This document shows, in pieces, positions 8,014-15,172 of a stretch of 64,000 nucleotides of DNA. Within the stretch, counting starts at the first letter, position 1. The number at the start of each line of letters is the position of its first letter. Source of the DNA: an uncultured Lachnospiraceae bacterium. GTDB taxonomy: Bacteria > Bacillota > Clostridia > Lachnospirales > Lachnospiraceae. The position numbers were made by a program, and so were the translations under genes. The notes below the pieces were generated by a model, which had not been told where the DNA came from, did no database searches, and saw nothing but the letters and a program-made list of their open reading frames with translations. The stretch lies in assembly GCA_902788555.1 (NCBI GenBank), contig CADAKQ010000011.1, forward strand, positions 1 to 64,000. The letters run 5' to 3'.

Positions 8014-8042
8014 TTGACAAATAATAATATGTAGCATACAAT
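8014..8042 (+). promoter_or_regulatory. Strong promoter for a structured RNA
   Basis: TTGACA (8014-8019), a 17-base spacer and TACAAT (8037-8042) form a near-consensus promoter 14 bases after the GH5 stop codon. No coding frame with a ribosome site follows it. Confidence 0.7.
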
Positions 8043-8048
8043 ATATTT

Positions 8049-8255
8049 AGCAAGACAGCCGAGCGGTGAACACTACTCACCCGTTCCGGTGAAATTATTA
8101 TGTTATAAGAAATAGTCGTCAAACTTTACCAGAGCAGGACGGCTATTTCTTATTTGCGCGATACGGCTGTCAAGCGGGCGCTGTGTTTACACAGGCGCAC
8201 ATTTGACAGTCAACGCGACATCGAGTAGGGCTATTCCCTACTCGATGTCTTTAGA
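8049..8255 (+). ncRNA. Structured RNA, possible type I antitoxin
   Basis: This is a chain of hairpins downstream of a near-consensus promoter. The first is TAAGAAATAG with CTATTTCTTA (8106-8152). The second is CTGTCAA with TTGACAG (8167-8209), enclosing GCGC...GCGC. The third is a perfect 14-bp stem GACATCGAGTAGGG with CCCTACTCGATGTC (8217-8249) that looks like a terminator. It converges on a small minus-strand reading frame at 8238-8300, as antitoxin RNAs do in type I loci. The 5' end is estimated from the promoter and the 3' end from the last stem. Confidence 0.45.
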
Positions 8256-8339
8256 TAACTTTGCATTAATTACGACCATAAGAGATTCATAAATACTCAT
8301 AAGCCTCAACCCCTTTCCGCAAGACTTGGAACGGGTGAG
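8076..8339. repeat. 12-bp inverted repeat bracketing the putative toxin-RNA locus
   Basis: CTCACCCGTTCC at 8076-8087 recurs as its exact complement GGAACGGGTGAG at 8328-8339. Because the two convergent transcripts run on opposite strands, each RNA would carry the same CTCACCCGTTCC sequence near its 5' end. The bases between 8340 and 8507 contain no gene or other structure I can identify. Confidence 0.5.
8238..8300 (-). pseudogene. Small peptide frame resembling a truncated holin-like toxin
   Basis: This 20-residue frame begins MSIYESLMVVIN, close to the start of the Hol_Tox family of holin-like type I toxins (typical pattern M-S-x-Y-E-x-L-x-x-M-I). It has a good ribosome site (GGAAAGGGG, about 9 bases before the ATG). 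Real family members continue with a hydrophobic helix to about 30-37 residues. This one turns polar (AKLSKDIE) and stops inside the 14-bp hairpin shared with the plus-strand RNA. It is best read as a truncated relic, or a very short peptide of unknown role. Expression is unproven. Confidence 0.4.
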
Positions 8340-8507
8340 GAAGCACGCCCTCGACTGCCTGACTAAATACATTCTATGCTATTATTTTTAAATTGGATAT
8401 CTTTAGTAGAAAAACATTTTATTGATATATTTCATTTATGTGTAAAAGTATAATTATTAACTTTATAAATGTCAATAAATATTTTAACTATATATTATTG
8501 ATAACAC

Positions 8508-8537
8508 TTGAAAAAACAACCCTTTCTGATATATAAT
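8508..8537 (+). promoter_or_regulatory. Candidate gpmI promoter
   Basis: TTGAAA (8508-8513), an 18-base spacer and TATAAT (8532-8537) would start a transcript near 8545. That transcript would include the whole palindromic leader before gpmI. Confidence 0.55.
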
Positions 8538-8561
8538 ATATATTGTTTTTGAAATAATAAC

Positions 8562-8700
8562 AGGTTGCATATATTATTATATCTATAAGCAGGTAATGTG
8601 AACACGCCTGTACTTAGCGAGGTTTTTTCGAGCTTAGTACAGCTGCGTGTGAGGTTTAGCGAGAGCGTGCCTGCGATAGATATAATAATATATGCAACCT
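8562..8700. repeat. 139-bp palindromic element in the gpmI leader
   Basis: A perfect 25-bp inverted repeat begins AGGTTGCATATATTATTATA (8562-8586) and is matched at 8676-8700. Inside it, GCAGG pairs with CCTGC and CACGC with GCGTG, and an inner 11-bp arm CTGTACTTAGC pairs with GCTTAGTACAG with one mismatch. The element ends 24 bases before the gpmI ATG and just before its ribosome site. It looks like a foldback or MITE-like insertion, or a structured mRNA leader. Confidence 0.8.
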
Positions 8701-8723
8701 TCAAAAAGAAGGAGATACATAAA

Positions 8724-10262
8724 ATGACTAAAAAACCAGTAGTATTAATGATACTTGACGGATACGGCATAAGCGACATCAAGGAAGCAAATGCTGTTGC
8801 TATGGCCGATACTCCGGTTATGGACAAGCTTATGGCTGAATGTCCGTTTGTTAGGGGTAATGCATCAGGACTGTTTGTAGGACTTCCTGACGGACAGATG
8901 GGTAACTCAGAGGTAGGACATATGAATATGGGTGCCGGAAGAGTTATATATCAGGATTTAACAAGAATTACAAAGGCTATTGAAGACGGAGATTTCTTCA
9001 AGAATGAAGAGTTACTTGCGGCTATAGAGAACTGCAAGAAGAATAATTCAGATCTTCACCTCTGGGGACTTCTTTCGGATGGTGGCGTTCACAGTCACAA
9101 TACACACCTTTATGCAATTCTTGAGCTTTGTAAAAAGGAAGGATTATCAAATGTTTATCTTCATCCTTTCTTTGACGGAAGAGATACACCTCCTGCATCA
9201 GGTAAGGGTTATCTTGAGGAATTGGTTGCCAAGACCAAGGAGATAGGTGTAGGAAAGGTGGCATCACTTTCAGGTCGTTATTATGCAATGGACAGAGATA
9301 ATCGTTGGGACAGAGTAGAGCTTGCATATAAGTCACTTGTTACAGGTGAGGGTGTAACTGCCGAGGACCCTATACAAGCTATGCAGGATTCTTATGATAA
9401 GGAAGTATTTGACGAGTTCGTGCTTCCTACGGTAATTACCGAGAATGGCAAGCCTGTATCACTTGTTAAGGAAAATGATTCGGTTATATTCTTTAACTTC
9501 AGACCTGACAGAGCAAGAGAGATTACAAGAGCCTTCTGCTGTGATGATTTCGACGGATTTGCAAGACCTAACGGACGTTTTCCTCTTACATATGTATGCT
9601 TTAAGGATTATGATGAGACAATTCCAAATAAATTAGTTGCATTTAAGAAGGAAGAGATTAAGAATACCTTTGGTGAATACCTTGCATCACTCGGTTTAAA
9701 GCAGCTTAGACTTGCCGAGACAGAAAAGTATGCACACGTTACATTCTTCTTTAATGGTGGTATAGAGGAGCCAAATGAGGGTGAAAGTCGTATACTTGTT
9801 AAGTCACCTGCTGTTGCAACCTACGATTTACAGCCTGAGATGAGTGCACCGGAGGTTAGTGAGAAGCTTAATGCAGCTATCACTTCAGGTGAGTACGATG
9901 TAATCATAATCAACTTTGCAAATCCTGATATGGTAGGTCATACGGGAGTTATACCTGCAGCTATAAAGGCTGTTGAGACAGTTGATAAATGTGTCGGAAC
10001 TGCAGTTGAGGCTGTTAAATCAGTAGACGGAGTATTATTTATCTGTGCTGACCATGGTAATGCTGAGCAGATGATTAATTATGAGACCGGCGCACCACAT
10101 ACTGCCCATACAACCAATCAGGTTCCGTTTATATTATATAATTACGGCGATGTTAAGCTTCGTGAGGGTGGATGCCTTGCGGATATAGTTCCTACATTGC
10201 TTGAGATTATGGAATTACCACAGCCTGCTGAGATGACCGGAAAGTCACTCATTGTAAAATAG
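8724..10262 (+). CDS. gpmI: 2,3-bisphosphoglycerate-independent phosphoglycerate mutase
   Basis: This 512-residue enzyme interconverts 3- and 2-phosphoglycerate in glycolysis. It is a cytoplasmic alkaline-phosphatase-superfamily protein that uses two metal ions (usually manganese). Asp12 in LDGYG and Ser62 in GQMGNSEVGHMNMGAGR are the metal ligand and the phosphorylated serine. HGNAEQM near the C-terminus supplies further ligands. The length is normal for the family (about 510). The open frame extends upstream into the palindromic element, but the ATG at 8724 with AGAAGGAG before it is the sensible start. The gene is monocistronic. Confidence 0.97.
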   Translation: MTKKPVVLMILDGYGISDIKEANAVAMADTPVMDKLMAECPFVRGNASGLFVGLPDGQMGNSEVGHMNMGAGRVIYQDLTRITKAIEDGDFFKNEELLAAIENCKKNNSDLHLWGLLSDGGVHSHNTHLYAILELCKKEGLSNVYLHPFFDGRDTPPASGKGYLEELVAKTKEIGVGKVASLSGRYYAMDRDNRWDRVELAYKSLVTGEGVTAEDPIQAMQDSYDKEVFDEFVLPTVITENGKPVSLVKENDSVIFFNFRPDRAREITRAFCCDDFDGFARPNGRFPLTYVCFKDYDETIPNKLVAFKKEEIKNTFGEYLASLGLKQLRLAETEKYAHVTFFFNGGIEEPNEGESRILVKSPAVATYDLQPEMSAPEVSEKLNAAITSGEYDVIIINFANPDMVGHTGVIPAAIKAVETVDKCVGTAVEAVKSVDGVLFICADHGNAEQMINYETGAPHTAHTTNQVPFILYNYGDVKLREGGCLADIVPTLLEIMELPQPAEMTGKSLIVK

Positions 10263-10266
10263 GTAT

Positions 10267-10295
10267 TTGAGGATAATCTGATATAAGTATAATAT
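10267..10295 (+). promoter_or_regulatory. Candidate mscL promoter
   Basis: TTGAGG (10267-10272), a 17-base spacer and TAATAT (10290-10295) precede mscL by about 60 bases. Confidence 0.5.
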
Positions 10296-10354
10296 ATTCT
10301 TATGTTGGTGTGTCCTAAACGTATAAATACAATAATATAAAAAGGAGAAGACAT

Positions 10355-10783
10355 ATGAAAAAGTTTTTGAAGGAATTCAAGGAATTTGCTCTTAAGGGTA
10401 ATGTAATGGACATGGCAATCGGTGTTATCATCGGTGGTGCATTTGCAGCTATTATCACTGCATTTACTGAGGATTTTATTAATCCTCTTATTGCAGCTAT
10501 CGGTGGCGCTGAGGTTGGTGGCAGAACCCAGATTGGAAACACCGGTGCTTATATCGAGTGGGGTGCATTTATTACCTCAGTTATTAATTTCCTGATTGTA
10601 GCATTTGTTTTATTCCTTATGCTTAAGGCAATGAACAAGCTTATGACAATCGGTAAGAAGAAGGAAGAGGAAGAAAAGACTACCAAAATTTGTCCTTATT
10701 GCAGAACAGAGATAGATATCAAGGCTATCAAGTGTGCACATTGTACTTCAGATGTTCCTCTTGAGCCGGTTGAAGAAGATTAA
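10355..10783 (+). CDS. mscL: Large-conductance mechanosensitive channel with C-terminal zinc ribbon
   Basis: This 142-residue inner-membrane channel opens under membrane tension to release solutes during hypo-osmotic shock. The N-terminal amphipathic helix, TM1 (GNVMDMAIGVIIGGAFAAII) and TM2 (about 68-90) match MscL. An extra C-terminal tail carries CPYCRTEIDIKAIKCAHC, a four-cysteine zinc-ribbon-like module instead of the usual short helical bundle. The tail would lie in the cytoplasm at the pore mouth, where it might bind metal or influence assembly. The ribosome site AAGGAG is well placed. The gene has its own predicted promoter. Confidence 0.93.
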   Translation: MKKFLKEFKEFALKGNVMDMAIGVIIGGAFAAIITAFTEDFINPLIAAIGGAEVGGRTQIGNTGAYIEWGAFITSVINFLIVAFVLFLMLKAMNKLMTIGKKKEEEEKTTKICPYCRTEIDIKAIKCAHCTSDVPLEPVEED

Positions 10784-10791
10784 AAAAAGTA

Positions 10792-10820
10792 TTGCCAAAT
10801 TTTTTCTTCTGTGATAATAT
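10792..10820 (+). promoter_or_regulatory. secG promoter
   Basis: TTGCCA (10792-10797), a 17-base spacer and TAATAT (10815-10820) start a transcript about 40 bases before secG. Confidence 0.6.
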
Positions 10821-10868
10821 AAGCAAAGTGTGTTAATTTAATTCACTTTTATTTAGGAGGTTTTTAAG

Positions 10869-11108
10869 TTGAAAACAGCGTTAATTATAATATTTATAAT
10901 AATCTCAATATTGTTATCCATCATTGTAATGATGCAGGAAGGAAAAGAAGGCGGACTTACAAGCTCTATAAGTGGCGGCGGAGCTGAAACTTATTGGAGT
11001 AAAAATAAAGGTAAATCAAAGGAATCCATACTTAGGAAAATTACAGCAGTGCTTGGATTCTTATTTATGCTGATTGCTTTATTATTATCATCGAAGTTTT
11101 TAAACTGA
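10869..11108 (+). CDS. secG: Preprotein translocase subunit SecG
   Basis: This 79-residue membrane protein has two hydrophobic helices (about 3-22 and 54-76) separated by a glycine-rich loop (MMQEGKEGGLTSSISGGG). That is the SecG signature. SecG joins SecY and SecE in the translocation channel and assists SecA-driven export. Translation starts at a TTG 9 bases after a full AGGAGG site; no better start exists. In many Firmicutes secG is followed by rnr, smpB and ssrA. Here the same set follows but is separated by a terminator and four sulfur/tRNA-modification genes. Confidence 0.93.
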   Translation: MKTALIIIFIIISILLSIIVMMQEGKEGGLTSSISGGGAETYWSKNKGKSKESILRKITAVLGFLFMLIALLLSSKFLN

Positions 11109-11121
11109 TTTAATTGATTTT

Positions 11122-11158
11122 AAGCCCACGGATTATTTCTGTGGGCTTTATTTCTTTA
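11122..11158 (+). terminator. Terminator after secG
   Basis: AAGCCCAC (11122-11129) pairs with GTGGGCTT (11141-11148), and the stem is followed by TTATTTCTTT. It separates secG from hydE. Confidence 0.85.
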
Positions 11159-11263
11159 TAGAAAAAATCTATAAAGTGATAATTGCTGATATTGTTTGTA
11201 AAATATATATTATTCATATATAATTGAAATGATTTTAATATGTATATAAAAGAGGCTGTTTTT

Positions 11264-12301
11264 TTGGATAAATTGATTTATGATTTAAAAAATAATAATT
11301 CATTGGATGATGGAGATTTAAAATGTCTTCTTGAAACTGATATGTATGATGAGGAGCTTTATAAAGCCGCAGATGCTGTAAGACGAGCGAATTACGGTGA
11401 TTCGGTATATATAAGAGGGCTTATAGAGTTTACGAATTACTGTAAGAATGATTGCTATTATTGCGGAATCAGAAGAAGCAATAATAATGTTGACAGATAC
11501 AGATTAAGTAAAGAAGAGATACTTGCCTGCTGTGAAAATGGATATATACTTGGCTATAGAACCTTTGTCTTACAGGGTGGAGAGGCTCCTTACTATACCG
11601 ATGAAAGAATATGTGATATAGTTTCCGGTATACATAAGCTTTATCCCGATTGTGCAATAACCTTATCCATAGGAGAAAAAAACTATGAAAGCTATAAAAG
11701 TTTTTTTGATGCCGGGGCAAAGAGGTTTCTACTTAGACATGAAACGGCTGATGATGAGCATTACAAAAGGCTTCATCCGGAAAGTATGTCGCTTGATAAT
11801 AGAAAAAGATGTCTTTTTGATTTAAAGGATATAGGATATCAGGTGGGCTCGGGCTTTATGGTGGGTTCGCCATATCAGACAACAGATAATCTTGTATCGG
11901 ACTTAAGGTTTTTACAGGAGCTTAAGCCGGATATGATAGGAATTGGACCGTATATAAATCATAAGGATACACCTTTCGCGGGAGAAAAAAACGGAACGCT
12001 GGAATTAACCTTAAGGCTTGTGGCGATTTTAAGACTAATGTTTCCGTATGCGCTTATACCGGCAACGACAGCACTTGGAACCATTTCTCCAAATGGCAGG
12101 GAGCTTGGGTTAAAATGCGGAGCAAATGTTGTTATGCCTAACCTTTCACCAGTGGAAACAAGAAAAAAGTATGATTTATATGAGAATAAAATCTGTACCG
12201 GAGAGGAAGCTGCCGAGTGTCGCGGCTGTCTTGAAAGAAGAGTTACTCTGGCAGGATATAATATAGTTACGGATATAGGAGACGTGAAAGAACATGCTTA
12301 A
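11264..12301 (+). CDS. hydE: [FeFe]-hydrogenase maturation radical SAM enzyme HydE
   Basis: This radical SAM enzyme helps build the dithiomethylamine-containing diiron subcluster of [FeFe] hydrogenase. The cluster-binding motif CKNDCYYCGIRRSN (Cys60, 64, 67 from the chosen start) is followed by VLQGGE, and the length (345 residues) fits HydE. The frame also opens at an ATG at 11240, which lacks a ribosome site. I chose the TTG at 11264 because AGAGG lies 8 bases before it. HydF, HydG and a hydrogenase are not in this window. The gene overlaps tcdA by 8 bases, so it is cotranscribed with sulfur-handling genes. Confidence 0.88.
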   Translation: MDKLIYDLKNNNSLDDGDLKCLLETDMYDEELYKAADAVRRANYGDSVYIRGLIEFTNYCKNDCYYCGIRRSNNNVDRYRLSKEEILACCENGYILGYRTFVLQGGEAPYYTDERICDIVSGIHKLYPDCAITLSIGEKNYESYKSFFDAGAKRFLLRHETADDEHYKRLHPESMSLDNRKRCLFDLKDIGYQVGSGFMVGSPYQTTDNLVSDLRFLQELKPDMIGIGPYINHKDTPFAGEKNGTLELTLRLVAILRLMFPYALIPATTALGTISPNGRELGLKCGANVVMPNLSPVETRKKYDLYENKICTGEEAAECRGCLERRVTLAGYNIVTDIGDVKEHA

Positions 12302-13061
12302 TCAATTTTCGAGAACTGAGCTTGTGTTTGGCAAAGAGGCTATGGATAAGCTTGAAAAATCAAGAGTTGCCGTATTCGGTGTAGGCGGTGTCGGCGGATA
12401 TACCGTTGAAGCACTTGCCCGTTCGGGAATCGGTGCACTTGATATAATAGACGATGATAAGGTCTGTCTTACCAATATTAACAGACAGATTCTTGCCACA
12501 AGAAGTACTGTCGGTAAGTATAAGGTGGATGTTGCAAAGGATAGAATTCTTGACATTAATCCTAAATGTGAAGTAATGACATATAAGACATTTTATCTTC
12601 CTGATACAAAGGATGAATTTGATTTTACTGATTATGACTATATAGTAGATGCTATTGATACAGTCACAGGTAAGCTTGAGCTTGTTATGAATGCAAAAGC
12701 AGCGGGTACTCCGATTATATGCTCAATGGGTGCCGGAAACAAGGTTAATCCATATATGTTTGAGGTTGCTGATATATATGAAACCTCGGTTTGCCCACTT
12801 GCAAAGGTTATGAGATATGAGTGCAGGAAGCGTGGAATTGATAAGCTTAAATGTGTTTATTCCAAGGAAAAGCCTATACGTCCTTTAGAGGATATGTCCA
12901 TAAGCTGCCGTGAAAATTGTATATGTCCGCCGGATACAAGAAAATGTACGGTAAAGAGGGATATACCGGGCTCGACAGCCTTTGTACCGTCTGTAGTCGG
13001 ACTAATAATAGCCGGAGAGGTTATAAAGGATATTACACATTTTGACAGAGGTGACAGATAG
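12294..13061 (+). CDS. tcdA: tRNA threonylcarbamoyladenosine dehydratase (ThiF/E1-like)
   Basis: This 255-residue E1-like enzyme cyclises t6A at position 37 of tRNAs to ct6A using ATP. The nucleotide-binding GVGGVGGYTVEALARSG (about 29-45) and DDDKVCLTNINRQI are typical, and CPLAKVMRYECRKRG holds the conserved cysteine region. There is a cysteine-rich stretch CRENCICPPDTRKC near 205-218 that may bind metal. It overlaps hydE by 8 bases and ends 1 base before the cysteine desulfurase ATG, so the three are translationally coupled. TcdA commonly works beside a cysteine desulfurase (CsdA in E. coli), and the same pairing is present here. Confidence 0.88.
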   Translation: MLNQFSRTELVFGKEAMDKLEKSRVAVFGVGGVGGYTVEALARSGIGALDIIDDDKVCLTNINRQILATRSTVGKYKVDVAKDRILDINPKCEVMTYKTFYLPDTKDEFDFTDYDYIVDAIDTVTGKLELVMNAKAAGTPIICSMGAGNKVNPYMFEVADIYETSVCPLAKVMRYECRKRGIDKLKCVYSKEKPIRPLEDMSISCRENCICPPDTRKCTVKRDIPGSTAFVPSVVGLIIAGEVIKDITHFDRGDR

Positions 13062-13062
13062 G

Positions 13063-14190
13063 ATGATTTATCTTGATTATTCAGCCAATACTCCTGTTGA
13101 TGAGAGTGTGCTTGATATATTTTGTGAAACAGAAAGAAAGCTTATAGGAAATGCCAATTCAAAGCATATAGCGGGTGATGCGGCAAGAAACATGCAGGAT
13201 GAGATAAACAAGTCCGTAGCGGATTTATTTCATATCTTTGAGGATGAGATTATCTATACCTCAGGTGCAACGGAAAGTAATAATCTTGCCATAAGAGGTA
13301 TAGCTCATACGATGCGCCATGTAGGCAAGCATATAATAACCACGCCGCTTGAACATTCGTCTGTAAGTGCACCTCTTACAGCACTTCAGGAGGCAGGCTA
13401 TGAGATTGATATGGTAAAAATCGGTACGGACGGAAGAGTTGATATGGATAGTCTACGTTCTTTGCTTAGAAAGGATACCGTTCTTGTTACGGTTTGTGCT
13501 GTAGACAGTGAGCTTGGAACTATACAGCCTGTAAAAGAAATAAGGGAAGCTCTTAAGGATTATCCTAATTGCCTGTTGCATATAGATGCTACACAGGCAA
13601 TAGGGAAAATAGATGTTGATTTTTCACAGGCTGATACCGTAAGTTTATCGGCGCATAAGTTTTTTGGAATAATAGGAAGCGGATTACTGTACAAGAAAAA
13701 GGGGCTTGTTCTTGAGCCTGTTATATACGGAGGAGCAAGTACAACCATATACAGAAGCGGCACGCCTACGGTTTCACTTAATAAAAGTCTTGAAGCGGCA
13801 CTTTTGCTTGCGTTGGAAAAGCAAACTGAAAGATATGATTTGGTTAGTGAATATAACAGATATTTAAGAGATACATTTACAAAATATCCTTTGGTTACCA
13901 TTAATTCTCCGGATAATACCATACCTCATATACTCAATATCAGTGTAAGGGGTGTGAAGGGTTCGGTATTTCAAAAGCTACTTAATGATAAAGGAATATG
14001 TGTATCCGTAAAGTCGGCATGCAGTACTGACAATTTGCCTTCAAGAGCGGTATTTGCCGTGAGTAAAAACCGTAAAAATGCTCTTTCCTCCTGGAGAATA
14101 AGTCTGAGTCATCTGACTACATGGGATGAGCTTTATGAGTTTATAAATGTATTTGATATGTGCTATAATGAGCTTACAAAGAACATTTAA
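13063..14190 (+). CDS. Cysteine desulfurase (IscS/NifS family)
   Basis: This 375-residue PLP enzyme takes sulfur from cysteine as a persulfide and passes it to Fe-S cluster or tRNA thiolation partners. The PLP lysine is Lys199 in LSAHKFFG, the catalytic cysteine is Cys320 in SVKSACST, and the N-terminus MIYLDYSANTP is classic. The open frame begins 21 bases earlier at a TTG inside tcdA. The ATG at 13063 with GAGGTGA 8 bases before it is preferred. Its neighbours, tcdA upstream and ttcA downstream, suggest it supplies sulfur for tRNA 2-thiocytidine formation. Confidence 0.92.
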   Translation: MIYLDYSANTPVDESVLDIFCETERKLIGNANSKHIAGDAARNMQDEINKSVADLFHIFEDEIIYTSGATESNNLAIRGIAHTMRHVGKHIITTPLEHSSVSAPLTALQEAGYEIDMVKIGTDGRVDMDSLRSLLRKDTVLVTVCAVDSELGTIQPVKEIREALKDYPNCLLHIDATQAIGKIDVDFSQADTVSLSAHKFFGIIGSGLLYKKKGLVLEPVIYGGASTTIYRSGTPTVSLNKSLEAALLLALEKQTERYDLVSEYNRYLRDTFTKYPLVTINSPDNTIPHILNISVRGVKGSVFQKLLNDKGICVSVKSACSTDNLPSRAVFAVSKNRKNALSSWRISLSHLTTWDELYEFINVFDMCYNELTKNI

Positions 14191-14258
14191 AGTTATTAAT
14201 TATTTAACTAAAATGATTTTATATGATTGAATTATGATTTGAGGAGATTTTCATTGTA

Positions 14259-15116
14259 ATGGCGAGAGAATTAACAGTTGTTCAAAGAATAGAACAGAGT
14301 ATAACAAAGAAATACAGAAAGAAGCTTTGGACACCGTTTATCAAGGCGATAAAGACCTATGAGCTTATACATGAGGGAGATAAAATTGCCGTATGTATCT
14401 CGGGAGGTAAGGATTCCATGCTTATGGCAAAGCTTACCCAGATGCTGCAGCGTATAAGCGAGGTTGATTTTGAAGTTGTATATCTTGTTATGGACCCGGG
14501 GTATAATGAGATAAACAGGCAGAAGATTGAGAGTAATGCTAAGCTTCTGGAGATTCCTATAACCATTTTTGAAACTGATATATTTGAGGTTGCAAATAAT
14601 ACTGATGATTCGCCGTGTTATCTGTGTGCAAGGATGAGGAGGGGACATCTATATAATAAGGCCAAGGAGCTTGGCTGCAATAAAATAGCTTTGGGACATC
14701 ATTTTTCAGATGTAATAGAAACGACGGTTATGGGAATGTTCTACGGATCACAGCTTCAGGCGATGATGCCTAAGCTTCACAGTAAGAACTTTGAAGGTAT
14801 GGAGCTTATACGTCCCATGTACTGCATACATGAGGATGATATTATATCCTGGAGAAGATATAATGAGCTTGAATTTATACAGTGTGCCTGTCGGTTTACG
14901 GAAAACTGTACAATGTGTGATAATGGCGGCGGAGGAAGTAAGCGTCAGGAGATAAAGACCTTGATAAGACATCTTAAGGAGGATAATCCGGGCATAGAAA
15001 GAAGTATATTTAACAGCATACATAATGTGTGTCTGGATACATTTCCGGAATATAAGTCAGGGAATGAGACACATAGCTTCCTTGAAAGATATAATGCAAA
15101 TAATAATGAAAACTGA
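14259..15116 (+). CDS. ttcA: tRNA 2-thiocytidine synthetase-like PP-loop enzyme
   Basis: This 285-residue PP-loop ATPase of the TtcA/CTU1 group has SGGKDS at 48-53 binding ATP. Cys120 and Cys123 in CYLCARMRRG, with the later CACRFTENCTMC cluster, are the likely Fe-S or sulfur-relay cysteines. TtcA thiolates cytidine 32 of certain tRNAs. The cysteine-rich C-terminal part (about 205-225) is longer than in E. coli TtcA, so the exact target in this branch is uncertain. It follows the cysteine desulfurase by 68 bases and has a GAGGAG ribosome site. Confidence 0.82.
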   Translation: MARELTVVQRIEQSITKKYRKKLWTPFIKAIKTYELIHEGDKIAVCISGGKDSMLMAKLTQMLQRISEVDFEVVYLVMDPGYNEINRQKIESNAKLLEIPITIFETDIFEVANNTDDSPCYLCARMRRGHLYNKAKELGCNKIALGHHFSDVIETTVMGMFYGSQLQAMMPKLHSKNFEGMELIRPMYCIHEDDIISWRRYNELEFIQCACRFTENCTMCDNGGGGSKRQEIKTLIRHLKEDNPGIERSIFNSIHNVCLDTFPEYKSGNETHSFLERYNANNNEN

Positions 15117-15172
15117 AATGATATAAATACAATAGATGATGTAATAATTACTGATTCGGAGGAGGTTTAACT

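Noticed and set aside
8598-8723. N-terminal extension of gpmI by 42 codons
   Set aside because: The extension would translate the palindromic element, whereas the ATG at 8724 has a strong ribosome site and matches the family N-terminus.
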